Position numbers and translations under genes: made by a program
In this document: piece after piece, positions 7,214 through 15,488 of the stretch
Layout of the letters: each line of letters begins with the position of its first letter
Numbering within the stretch: the first letter of the stretch is position 1
Notes under the pieces: model-generated
Databases searched by the model: none
Seen by the model: only the letters and a program-made list of their open reading frames with translations
Told to the model about the DNA's origin: nothing
NCBI GenBank assembly: GCA_046351215.1
Contig: JAXLYX010000008.1
Span: forward strand, 186,001 to 250,000
Direction of reading: 5' to 3'
DNA from: JAXLYX01 sp046351215
GTDB lineage: Bacteria > Myxococcota_A > Polyangia > Polyangiales > Houyiibacteriaceae
DNA length: 64,000 nucleotides

Positions 7214-8322
7214 GAGAACTCCACCACGGTGCGGATCGACTCGCCGCGATGCATCAGGTCGAAGGCCTCGTTGATGCGCGCGAGCGGCAGCTTGTGCGTG
7301 ATCAGGCTGTCGATGTCGATCTTCCCGTCCATGTACCAATCGACGATCTTCGGCACGTCCGTGCGTCCGCGGGCGCCGCCGAAGGCCGTGCCCTTCCAGA
7401 CGCGACCGGTGACGAGCTGGAAGGGACGCGTCGCGATCTCCTGGCCCGCGCCGGCGACGCCGATGATCACGCTGACGCCCCAGCCGCGATGGCAGCATTC
7501 GAGCGCCTGGCGCATGAGCTGCACGTTGCCGACGCACTCGAAGCTGTAGTCCGCGCCTCCGCCCGTGAGCTCGACGAGGTGTCCGACGAGATCGCCCTTC
7601 ACGTCCTTCGGGTTCACGAAATGCGTGAGGCCGAACTTCCGCGCGATCGCCTCGCGCGCGGGGTTGAGGTCGACGCCGACGATCATGTTCGCCCCGGCCA
7701 TGCGGGCGCCCTGGATCACGTTCAGGCCGATGCCGCCGAGGCCGAAGACGACGACGTTCGCGCCGGGCTCCACCTTCGCCGTCCAGATCACGGCGCCGAT
7801 GCCCGTCGTCACGCCGCAGCCGATGTAGCAGATCTTGTCGAAGGGGGCGTCCTCGCGGACCTTCGCGAGCGCGATCTCGGGGAGCACGGTGAACTCCGAG
7901 AACGTCGAGCAGCCCATGTAGTGGTGGATCTTCTGCTTGCCGATCGAGAAGCGGCTCGTGCCGTCGGGCATGAGCCCCTGGCCCTGCGTCGCGCGGATCG
8001 CCGTGCAGAGGTTCGTCTTGCGGCTGAGGCAGGATTTGCAGCCGCGGCACTCCGGCGTGTAGAGGGGGATCACGTGATCGCCCTTCTTCAGCGTGGTCAC
8101 GCCGGGGCCGACGTCGACGACGACGCCCGCGCCCTCGTGCCCGAAGATCACGGGGAAGAGGCCCTCGGGATCCTTGCCCGAGAGCGTGAATTCGTCGGTG
8201 TGGCAGACGCCCGTCGCCTTGATCTGGACGAGGACCTCGCCGGCCCTCGGGCCGTCGAGATCGACTTCTTCGATGACGAGGGGTTTTCCTGCTTCGTAGG
8301 CGACGGCGGCGCGGGTCTTCAT
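7210..8322 (-). CDS. frmA: S-(hydroxymethyl)glutathione dehydrogenase (class III ADH)
   Basis: 370 residues. Catalytic zinc ligands C40 and H62 are seen in GVCHTDEFTLSG and GHEG. The structural zinc loop is C92-x2-C95-x2-C98-x7-C106. The Rossmann motif is GLGGIGLNVIQGA, and the class III signature AFGGARGRTDVPKIV follows. It oxidises the formaldehyde-glutathione adduct with NAD+. Start ATG 8322 gives a protein beginning MKTRAAVAYE, as in the family. It is co-transcribed with fghA, the next enzyme of the pathway. The gene is divergent from the acyltransferase at 8445. Confidence 0.97.
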   Translation of the reverse strand: MKTRAAVAYEAGKPLVIEEVDLDGPRAGEVLVQIKATGVCHTDEFTLSGKDPEGLFPVIFGHEGAGVVVDVGPGVTTLKKGDHVIPLYTPECRGCKSCLSRKTNLCTAIRATQGQGLMPDGTSRFSIGKQKIHHYMGCSTFSEFTVLPEIALAKVREDAPFDKICYIGCGVTTGIGAVIWTAKVEPGANVVVFGLGGIGLNVIQGARMAGANMIVGVDLNPAREAIARKFGLTHFVNPKDVKGDLVGHLVELTGGGADYSFECVGNVQLMRQALECCHRGWGVSVIIGVAGAGQEIATRPFQLVTGRVWKGTAFGGARGRTDVPKIVDWYMDGKIDIDSLITHKLPLARINEAFDLMHRGESIRTVVEFS

Positions 8323-8444
8323 GGGGCGGTTATGCCATGGGGCTCGTAGCGGGGTGAAGGGGAACGGGAGGGCGGCGGTCGCGACGGGGCGCCCGCCGGT
8401 TGCGGTGCCGACCATCCGTCGCATGTTCCCCGCGGAGGGGTTCC

Positions 8445-9773
8445 ATGGACGCGAGCAACCCGGTGAAGACCGAGCCGAAGAGCCGTCCCATCGGCCGGAT
8501 CGAGAAGATGGTCCGTGTCGCCGACGAGGCGTACACGATGAGCTTCGGAACGAGCGCGCTCGTCGAGGGGCCGACGGACCACGCGACGGTGCGGCGAGCG
8601 CTCGATCGGCTCGCCGAGCGGCATCCCTTGCTCCGGGCCGCCGTCGACGGGGACCGCTTCGTGCTCGGCGAGGCCGCGCCGATCGAGCTCGTCGAGACCT
8701 CGGCTCCGCTCGAGGAGACGGACGCGATCCTCGAGGCGAGCATCCAGCACCAGCGCTGGGATGCGCGCGGACCGCGTGCGCGCTGCTTCGTCGTCCGCCA
8801 CGGGGAAGGGCTCGCCACGATCGCGCTCGCCTTCGATCACCTCGTCAGCGACGGAGGCTCCGGCGTCATCGCCCTGCGCGACCTCCTCGCGCGCATCGGC
8901 GGCGAGCCGGTGTCGGACGAGCCGATCGGCTCGCCGGGGCAGGAGCATTTCCTGCCGCCGGGGCGCGGAGGCACGCGCGATCTCTTCCGCTCGCTCGCCC
9001 ACATCGGCGAGCAGGGCAAGAAGCCGAAGCCGTTCCGTCTCGGGAAGGGTCCGAGGGTGGCGCCGTTCGAGCGCCGCACACGCATCCATCGCATCCGGCT
9101 CGGCCGCGACGAGAGCGAGGCCGTCGCCCGTTTCGCGAAGGCCTCGGGCGCCACGGTCCACGGAGTGCTGGTGGGAGCCCTCGCGCTCGCGCACGCCGAG
9201 CTCGCGGGACGGGACGGGGGCGTGCCGCTCCGCGTGATGCATCCGGTCGACATGCGGCGCTACCTCGCCTCCGTCACCGGGGAGGACCGCATCGGAGACG
9301 CGATCGGCTACTACGTGAGCTCGGTCGAGACCGATCACCTCGTCTCCACGGAGTCCGCGCTCTCTTCCCTCGCGGGCGAGGTGACCCAGGCCGTCCGCAC
9401 GGCGAAGGAGCGGGGCGAGCCCTTCCTCAGCGCGCCCGCGGCGGGAAGGCTCCTCGTCCTCGCGCGCTCGTTGCTCGGGGCGGAGCGATTCCGCGACGTC
9501 GGCGAGCGGCAGGTCCTCGTCGGGAGCCTGGGTCTCACGAACCTCGGTGCGCTCGAGCGCCTCGGCATGCGCGCGCGCTTCGGCTCCCTCCGCGTGCGGA
9601 GCGTCGGGTTCATCGCTTCCCCTTCGGTCTTCGGCGCCTTCTGCGGCTCGGCGTCGTCGTTCGACGGTTCGATCGAGCTCGTGCTGCACCACGTGGAGCC
9701 GCGCATGGACGCCGACACGGCGCGAAGGCTCGCCGAGATGGTGGAGCGGATCCTGCGAGACTTGGAGCCCTAG
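8445..9773 (+). CDS. PapA5-like / condensation-domain acyltransferase
   Basis: 442 residues. The acyltransferase/condensation fold is shown by HPLLRA near residue 60 and the catalytic HxxxD motif H132-L-V-S-D136. The C-terminal half has the second lobe (GSLGLTNLG around 355). It most resembles PapA5-type enzymes that esterify alcohols with acyl groups from CoA or carrier proteins. Start ATG 8445 follows GGAGGGG; an upstream ATG at 8400 lacks one. It stands alone, with no NRPS or PKS gene nearby, so a free lipid acceptor such as a sterol, wax alcohol or diol is possible. That is inference. Confidence 0.85.
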   Translation: MDASNPVKTEPKSRPIGRIEKMVRVADEAYTMSFGTSALVEGPTDHATVRRALDRLAERHPLLRAAVDGDRFVLGEAAPIELVETSAPLEETDAILEASIQHQRWDARGPRARCFVVRHGEGLATIALAFDHLVSDGGSGVIALRDLLARIGGEPVSDEPIGSPGQEHFLPPGRGGTRDLFRSLAHIGEQGKKPKPFRLGKGPRVAPFERRTRIHRIRLGRDESEAVARFAKASGATVHGVLVGALALAHAELAGRDGGVPLRVMHPVDMRRYLASVTGEDRIGDAIGYYVSSVETDHLVSTESALSSLAGEVTQAVRTAKERGEPFLSAPAAGRLLVLARSLLGAERFRDVGERQVLVGSLGLTNLGALERLGMRARFGSLRVRSVGFIASPSVFGAFCGSASSFDGSIELVLHHVEPRMDADTARRLAEMVERILRDLEP

Positions 9774-9786
9774 CGGGCGCGGATCC

Positions 9787-10533
9787 TCAGCCTCGCGTGC
9801 CCCGTCGCCTCGCGCGAGCCTCGACCATCTTCTTCGCGCCGAGCGCGACGAAGTCGGCCATGTCGGCCGCGCGGGCCACGGGCATCGTGCGGAGCGTCTC
9901 GGCCCGCACGCGTCGCTTGGTCTCGCGATGGGCCTCCATGTCGAGCGCCGCGAGCTGCCGCGCGACCTCCATCGCGGCCATCTCGAGCTCGCCCTCGGTC
10001 ACCAGGCGATCGAGGAAGCCGGCCTCGAGACCCGACTCCGGCGTGTAGGTCTCGGCGAGCGCGGCCGCGCGCGTGAAGTGGGCGGGCGAGAGTCGCTGAC
10101 GGCAGATCTCGACGCCCGCGCGTGGCATCACGAGGCCGATGGCGACCTCGTTGGTCGCGAGCTTGTAGGGGCCGGTGACGCCGACGCGGTAATCGGCGGA
10201 GAGCAGGAGGAACGCGCCCATCGCGAGCGCGTGCCCGTTGCAGGCCACGACGACGGGGTAGGGGAAGCCGAGGATGCGCTCGGCGAGCGCGAAGCCGCGG
10301 TAGAGCATCGTCAGCGCCTCGGGTCCGCCATCCTTCATCACGCCGAGATCGAAGCCCGCCGAGAACACGCCCTCGCGTCCCGTGAGCAGCACCAGCGCGC
10401 GATCCTTCTCCGCGCGATCGAAGGCCGCGTCGAGCTCGGCGAGGAGCCCCGGGCCGAGCGCGTTGCGCTTGCCATCGTCCATTGCGATGCGCGCGATCGA
10501 TCCGTCGAGCGTGTAGGACACGTGATTGGCCAT
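9787..10533 (-). CDS. Enoyl-CoA hydratase/isomerase family protein
   Basis: 248 residues, crotonase fold. GREGVFSAGFDLGVM is the first oxyanion-hole loop, and CNGHALAMGAFLLLSADYR the second. The catalytic Glu pair of classical hydratases is not obvious: the positions after GFDL and around NEVAIGL carry other residues, so the activity may be isomerase or thioesterase-like. Start ATG 10533 has GGAGGA upstream. It is convergent with the acyltransferase (14 bases apart) and lies downstream of the AraC regulator on the same strand with a 40-base gap, so it may be part of the same transcript. Confidence 0.85.
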   Translation of the reverse strand: MANHVSYTLDGSIARIAMDDGKRNALGPGLLAELDAAFDRAEKDRALVLLTGREGVFSAGFDLGVMKDGGPEALTMLYRGFALAERILGFPYPVVVACNGHALAMGAFLLLSADYRVGVTGPYKLATNEVAIGLVMPRAGVEICRQRLSPAHFTRAAALAETYTPESGLEAGFLDRLVTEGELEMAAMEVARQLAALDMEAHRETKRRVRAETLRTMPVARAADMADFVALGAKKMVEARARRRGTRG

Positions 10534-10573
10534 CGTCGGCTCCTCCGGGGCGCGACCGCCCCACGCCCCACTC

Positions 10574-11614
10574 CTACCTCGACTTCGCGCCGCGGGCCCG
10601 TTCCCCCTTCGCGCGATAGGCCCCCGGCGTCTCGCCGGTCCACTTGCGGAACGCCCGGAAGAACGTGGCTTTCTCGGAATACCCGAGCATGTACGCCACC
10701 TCGCTGACGGAGAGGGCCGCATCGCGCAGGTAACGGAGCGCGAGGTCCCGTCGCACGTCGTCGAGCAGGTCGGCGAAGGACGTGCCCTCGTCGCGCAGGT
10801 GGCGCTGCAGGCTCCGCTCGCTCGTCGCGAGCTTCTTCGCGACCGCTCCCACGCGCACGTCGCCCGCCTCGAGCCCTTGCACGAGCGCTTCTCGCACGCG
10901 CGACGTGAAGTCCTCCGCGGCGGGACGATTCGCGAGCGCCTCGTCCGCGTAGCGCGAGAGGATCCGGCCGAGCGAGGGATCCGCTCCGACGAGAGGCTCG
11001 TCGAGCTCCGACGCGGCGAACTCGAAGCCGACCACGGGGGCCCCGAAGCGGACGGGACAGCCGTAGAGCCGCTCGTACTCCGCGACGTCCTCGCCCTGCT
11101 CGAGGCGATGGCGGAACGAGACCGAGCGCGGACGGAACTCGCGACCGAGCCATTGCCGCATGTAGGCGATGCGCGCGGTGATCGAGAATTCGTCGGCGGC
11201 CCGGATCGGCTCGACGTCGCCGCCGCGTGGGCGCATCGACCATCGGGCCGTTTCGCCCTCGCGCGAGAGCTCGTAGTCCACCGAGGCCGTGAGCAGGCGC
11301 AGGTAGCGCTCGATGCGGCGCAGGGCCTCCTCGAGCGTCGCGCTCGACGAGGCCAGGTAGCTCACGAGGTCGAACGTATCCCGCGAGACGTGCTGCCCGA
11401 GGTGGAGCCCGAGGCGCACGTCGGAGAGCAGCTCCGCGCCGAGCTGCCAGAGCCGCCGCATCGCCTCGACGTCGAGGCCCGGGCCCTCCTCGTCGAACGC
11501 TTCCGCGGGCAGACCGACCCGGTGCGCGACCTCGACGCGGCCGTGGCCGCGCGCGGCGAGCGCGGCGAGGAGCGGCCCCACCGCGCGTGCCGAGCTCGTT
11601 CCGGTTCCACCCAT
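10574..11614 (-). CDS. AraC-family regulator with N-terminal ligand domain
   Basis: 346 residues. Residues about 20-210 match the arabinose-binding-like N-terminal domain found in OruR/ArgR-type AraC proteins; residues about 245-340 carry two HTH motifs ending in EVAYMLGYSEKATFFRAFRKWTGETPGAYR. Such regulators often control lipid or aromatic catabolism. It lies between the flavin monooxygenase gene (59 bases upstream, same strand) and the enoyl-CoA hydratase (40 bases downstream), so the three may form one unit. The frame is open far upstream of the chosen ATG (11614); MGGTGTSS is the first start that gives a family-length protein. Confidence 0.88.
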   Translation of the reverse strand: MGGTGTSSARAVGPLLAALAARGHGRVEVAHRVGLPAEAFDEEGPGLDVEAMRRLWQLGAELLSDVRLGLHLGQHVSRDTFDLVSYLASSSATLEEALRRIERYLRLLTASVDYELSREGETARWSMRPRGGDVEPIRAADEFSITARIAYMRQWLGREFRPRSVSFRHRLEQGEDVAEYERLYGCPVRFGAPVVGFEFAASELDEPLVGADPSLGRILSRYADEALANRPAAEDFTSRVREALVQGLEAGDVRVGAVAKKLATSERSLQRHLRDEGTSFADLLDDVRRDLALRYLRDAALSVSEVAYMLGYSEKATFFRAFRKWTGETPGAYRAKGERARGAKSR

Positions 11615-11673
11615 CCGCGCGAGCGTACCATCGACGCGACGCCCCGGCGCGTCGGCCTCGTCCGGGACGTGTC

Positions 11674-12885
11674 TCAGACGAAGCCGTCGACGTTCGCGCG
11701 ACCGAAGAGCACGCCGCCGAAGTTCTCCGACGGGCGATCCGTGTCGTTCGCGTGGTGGTTCAGCACGGCGTGCACGTCGAGGAAGTGCCGGTTGATCGGA
11801 TCGTCGAGGAAGAGCGCGCGGGCGCCGTAGCTCCGGAAGAGCTGGTCGACGACCTCGACGGCGGCGCGGGCCGCACGCGCCGAGTCGTGGCGGAACGCGA
11901 CGCGCCGCTCGAGCGGGATCTCCTCGCCCCGCTCGAGGTACGCGAGCATCTCGGCGAAGTTGCGTCGGAGCACGAGCTCCTCGCGGTCGAGCACGGCCGC
12001 CGCCTCGGCCGCGAACGCGGCGTTGCGCGGGTTCTCGCCGGCCTTCTGGCCCGTGGCCTGCGAGACCTTCTGCCGCATGCTCGCGCAGTAATGCTCGAGC
12101 GCTCCGCGCGCCGCACCGAGCGCGGGCGTCGAGACCGAGCGCACGTGCACCTGGCCGAACGGGAGCCGGTAGCCGACGCCCGTGTGGATCGCGTTCCCGG
12201 GGCTCTTGCCGCGCGCTCCGTCGACGAAGCGGTGCATGCGGTGATCGGGCACGAAGGCCTTCTCGACGATCACGTCCTTCGACCCCGAGGCGCGGAGCCC
12301 GCTGACGTACCAGTTGTCGACGATCGTGCAGTCGCTCATCGGGAGGAGGAAGGTGCGCATCTCCTTCCCGCCGTCGGGCATCGGCACGAAGCCTCCGAGG
12401 AAGATCCACTCGCTCGCGTCGCAGCCGCTCGAGAACGACCACCGCCCCGAGATCTCGACGCCGCCCGGCACGACCTCGACCTTCGCGACCGGCATGTAGG
12501 AGCTCGCGATGAGCGCGTCGGGATTCGAGGCCCAGACGTCCTCCTGCGCCTGCTTCGGGAAGAGGGCGAGCTGCCAGCTGTGGACGCTGAGCACGCCGAA
12601 GACCCAGGCGGCCGAGGCGTCGCCGCGACCGAGCTCGAGCTGGATGTCGTAGATCACCGTCGGAGGCAGGCCGTAGCCGCCGTACGTCGTCGGCTGGACC
12701 GCCTTGAAGAGGCCGGCCGCGCGGAGCTCGGCGAGCGTCGCTTCCGGCATCCTCCGCTGCGCCGTCGCCTCCGGGGCCCGCGCCGCGAGGGTGGGTGCGA
12801 GCGCTCGGGCGCGCTCGACGAGCTCGCGGTGCAGGCTCGTGGCTTCCTCGGTCGGGGAGAGTCGGAGAACGGAATCGTGCGCCAT
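11674..12885 (-). CDS. Acyl-CoA dehydrogenase-fold flavin monooxygenase (HsaA-like)
   Basis: 403 residues, acyl-CoA dehydrogenase fold with the class D flavin monooxygenase pattern: SGRWSFSSGCDASEW near residue 150 and PTTYGGYGLPP near residue 66. HsaA (3-hydroxy-seco-androstatrienedione hydroxylase), HpaB-type and related dibenzothiophene monooxygenases share this look. It would use FMNH2 supplied by a separate reductase, which is not seen here. Start ATG 12885 has GAAAGGAACC upstream. It is followed on the same strand by an AraC regulator and an enoyl-CoA hydratase. A steroid ring-degradation role is possible but not shown: none of hsaB, hsaC or hsaD is nearby. Confidence 0.87.
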   Translation of the reverse strand: MAHDSVLRLSPTEEATSLHRELVERARALAPTLAARAPEATAQRRMPEATLAELRAAGLFKAVQPTTYGGYGLPPTVIYDIQLELGRGDASAAWVFGVLSVHSWQLALFPKQAQEDVWASNPDALIASSYMPVAKVEVVPGGVEISGRWSFSSGCDASEWIFLGGFVPMPDGGKEMRTFLLPMSDCTIVDNWYVSGLRASGSKDVIVEKAFVPDHRMHRFVDGARGKSPGNAIHTGVGYRLPFGQVHVRSVSTPALGAARGALEHYCASMRQKVSQATGQKAGENPRNAAFAAEAAAVLDREELVLRRNFAEMLAYLERGEEIPLERRVAFRHDSARAARAAVEVVDQLFRSYGARALFLDDPINRHFLDVHAVLNHHANDTDRPSENFGGVLFGRANVDGFV

Positions 12886-13028
12886 CGGGGGGTTCCTTTC
12901 GCTCGGGGACGTGGGCTCCGTCCGCATTCCCAAGCTACGGCTCCACGTCGAGCGCGTCGGTGGCGGATGCCGCCAAGCGGGTGTCGGTCGGCGCCAATCG
13001 ACGGACCTGGACGGGACCTCGACGGTCT

Positions 13029-14789
13029 TCAGCCGAACCCGATCGACCGCGCGACGCCGCGGATTCCCCTCTCGGTCTCCCGAGCGAGATGGAACGCGTG
13101 GAGGAAGTCGTCGACCGTGTAGCCCGGTCGCTGCTCGCGGATGCGTGCGACGAATTCCCGGGCCCTGTCGCCCCGATCCGCGAGGGCGAGGCTCGCGGCC
13201 GCGATCGCGAGGATGTGGGCATGGGCATTCGGTCGCGTCGCGGCGCGCACGGCCCATTCGGCGGCCTCGTCGTGCTGTCCGAGGCGGAGGTGGGCGAGCG
13301 CGCGGCTCCCGATCATGCCGAACTGCAGCGGATCGAAGGGGCTGAGCCGCCTCGAGGTATCCGACGCCGCGATCGCGAGCTCGGGATCCCCGGACTGCGC
13401 GTGCACGAAGGCGAGCATGTAGTGTCCGAGCGCGAAGCTCGGACCGAGCGCCACGGATCGCTCTAGCGCGGCGATCGAGTCCTCGTGCGCGCTCCGCAGC
13501 CAGAGCGCGCGTCCCATCGCCCAATGCGCGGCGGGATCGCGTTCGTCGGAGGCGAGGCTCTCGCGAGCCGAGTCGAAGGCCTTCGCGATCTCGCTCTCGC
13601 GGTCGGGGACGAGACCGAGGAAGGCATTCTGGAAATGGGTGAAGGAGAGTCCGGCGTGGGCTCGCGCGAAGCCGGGATCGCGTGCGAGCGCCTCGCGGAA
13701 GAAGTGGGCTCCGAGCGCGTTGTCCGGACCGGTGAAGCGGTACGCGTGCCAGAGCCCTCGATGGTAGGCCTCCCACGCGTCGAGGGAGCTCGGTGGCTTC
13801 TGCACGGCGCGACGCCGTTCGCTCCGCTCGATCTCCTCCGCGATCGTGCCCGCGATGGCGTCGATCGCTCCGAACGGCGCGGAGAGATCCACCTCGAGCT
13901 CCTCCGTGACCACGAGGGCCCCGTGACGGGTCTCGAGGACCTCGAGGCGGAGGGCGAGCTTCTCGCCCGTACGGCGCGCCGTTCCGGTTGCCACGTACTC
14001 CACACAGGCGAGCCGTCCGGCCTCGAGCGGCTCGATGCCACGGTCGTGCAGCGCATGAGCCGTCCCGCGCGCGATCACGAAGAGCGAGCGGAGCCGCGCG
14101 AGACGGTCGATCACGTCGTCGGCCATGGCATGCGCCATGCGCTTCGCGTCCTCCGTGTCCGCCTCGAAGGGCAGCACGAGCACCGACCCGTGGGGAACGT
14201 GACGGGCTTCCTCGCGCGCTCCGGGCTCGGTTCCCGGGGGGCCGGGCGTCGGCGAGAGGACCTCGAGGGCGCGCTCCCGGCGCGCGAGCTCCGCGCGGAT
14301 CTCCGCGTGGATCCGGCGGTATCGCTCGCGGCTGGCCTCGATCCAGGCGGCGAGCTCGGAGCCGTCGAGGATCATTCCGTCGAGGAAGTCGCCGCGCACC
14401 CGCGCGTCGAGCTCGCGCAGCCGCGCCGTGCTCGCCGCGCCCACTCCCTCCGCGGCGAGCTCGTCGAGGAGGGCTCCGTCGACGAGGACCCCCGAACGGT
14501 CGAACGCGATCACGGAGGGATCGGCGTCGATCCTCCGGCGACCGGGCTCGTCCACCACCGCACGGAGCTTGCTGAGGCACCAGCGGAGCTCCGCGCGCGG
14601 GTCGCTCGGACCCTCCCAGAGCAGGTCGCAGAGCCGGGCCCGGGACAGGGGCTCCCGCGCCAGCGCGAGCAGGGCGAGGAGCGCGCGCGTCTTCCGCGAG
14701 CGCGGCAGATCGACCTCGGCCCCGGCGCGGAGCACGCGCACCGGACCGAGGAGCCGGACCTCGACGCTGGACGCCTCCCCTGGTTCCAT
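13029..14789 (-). CDS. Winged-helix (SARP/OmpR-type) regulator with TolB-like and TPR domains
   Basis: 586 residues. Residues 8-100 form a winged-helix DNA-binding domain (VEVRLLGPVRVL...LWCLSKLRAVV) as in SARP and CadC regulators. Residues about 200-310 (SVLVLPFEAD...VEYVATGTARR) match the TolB-like domain found next to such regulators and adenylate cyclases. Residues about 330-560 contain TPR repeats. There is no transmembrane segment, so unlike CadC it is soluble. Start ATG 14789 follows GAGGGGGG. It is divergent from the truncated haemoglobin gene (173 bases apart), so it may control it. Confidence 0.9.
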   Translation of the reverse strand: MEPGEASSVEVRLLGPVRVLRAGAEVDLPRSRKTRALLALLALAREPLSRARLCDLLWEGPSDPRAELRWCLSKLRAVVDEPGRRRIDADPSVIAFDRSGVLVDGALLDELAAEGVGAASTARLRELDARVRGDFLDGMILDGSELAAWIEASRERYRRIHAEIRAELARRERALEVLSPTPGPPGTEPGAREEARHVPHGSVLVLPFEADTEDAKRMAHAMADDVIDRLARLRSLFVIARGTAHALHDRGIEPLEAGRLACVEYVATGTARRTGEKLALRLEVLETRHGALVVTEELEVDLSAPFGAIDAIAGTIAEEIERSERRRAVQKPPSSLDAWEAYHRGLWHAYRFTGPDNALGAHFFREALARDPGFARAHAGLSFTHFQNAFLGLVPDRESEIAKAFDSARESLASDERDPAAHWAMGRALWLRSAHEDSIAALERSVALGPSFALGHYMLAFVHAQSGDPELAIAASDTSRRLSPFDPLQFGMIGSRALAHLRLGQHDEAAEWAVRAATRPNAHAHILAIAAASLALADRGDRAREFVARIREQRPGYTVDDFLHAFHLARETERGIRGVARSIGFG

Positions 14790-14962
14790 GGTTCCCCCCT
14801 CATCCTAGGCGGATCGTTGGAGGTCCGAAAGGTTGCCCCGCGATCGATTCCACGCCCCTTCCCACGCTTCCTCCCACGCCCGGCCGCGACGCTCGAAGGC
14901 GACATCCCACCCACGGGCGTCTCCGGTCGGACTCCGGGCGCCCTCCACCGAAAGGAACAGCC

Positions 14963-15340
14963 ATGAGCTCGGCCCCCCTCTTCGCACGCCTGGGCGGCAC
15001 CACCGGAATCCGCGCGATCGTGGAGGACGTCGTCACGGCGCACATGGAGAACCCCGTCATCCGGACCCGGTTCCGTCCCTACCTCGACACGCCGCAGAAG
15101 CTCTCCGTCGTGAAGCAGCACCTCTGCGACTTCCTCGAAGCCGGGAGCGGAGGACCGGCCGCGTACCAGGGCCGCACGATGCGCGACGCGCACCGTGGGA
15201 TGAACGTCAGCGAGGCGGAGTACGTCGCCGCGATGGACGACATCCTGTCCGTGCTCGACAAGCACTCGATCGACGAGGGGACGCGGAAGGACATCCTCGC
15301 GATCGTCTACTCCCTGAAGGGCGAGATCCTCCACGTCTGA
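14963..15340 (+). CDS. Truncated haemoglobin (group I)
   Basis: 125 residues, typical 2-on-2 globin size. The proximal His is H77 in MRDAHRGM; the GG pair at 11-12 and the YQGR segment at 68-71 mark group I (trHbN). Where most group I proteins have an aromatic pair including Tyr B10, this protein appears to have Val23-Val24, so NO dioxygenation or ligand stabilisation may differ. The ribosome site GAAAGGA is at good spacing from ATG 14963. It is monocistronic and divergent from the winged-helix/TPR regulator. Confidence 0.93.
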   Translation: MSSAPLFARLGGTTGIRAIVEDVVTAHMENPVIRTRFRPYLDTPQKLSVVKQHLCDFLEAGSGGPAAYQGRTMRDAHRGMNVSEAEYVAAMDDILSVLDKHSIDEGTRKDILAIVYSLKGEILHV

Positions 15341-15488
15341 AGCGGCGACGAGTCGGGTCGTCCCTTCCTAGCCCTCTAGGCGGAAGCCCGTGCGTTTGTG
15401 GCCGGAAGGCCGCTCGATCGCGCTGCTTCCTCTTGTCCCTCCCTCCACGTCGCTCCCACACTGCGGTCGCTGGAGGCAACGCAGGGGA

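Noticed and set aside
6356..8050. Fusion of formylglutathione hydrolase with a 280-residue N-terminal part
   Set aside because: The extra part is antisense-like sequence over the dehydrogenase gene; GTG 7213 is coupled to that gene's stop.
12651..12662. Third occurrence of the GGATGTCGTAG word
   Set aside because: It is inside the monooxygenase coding region and has no flanking inverted arms, so it is not a third copy of the hairpin element.
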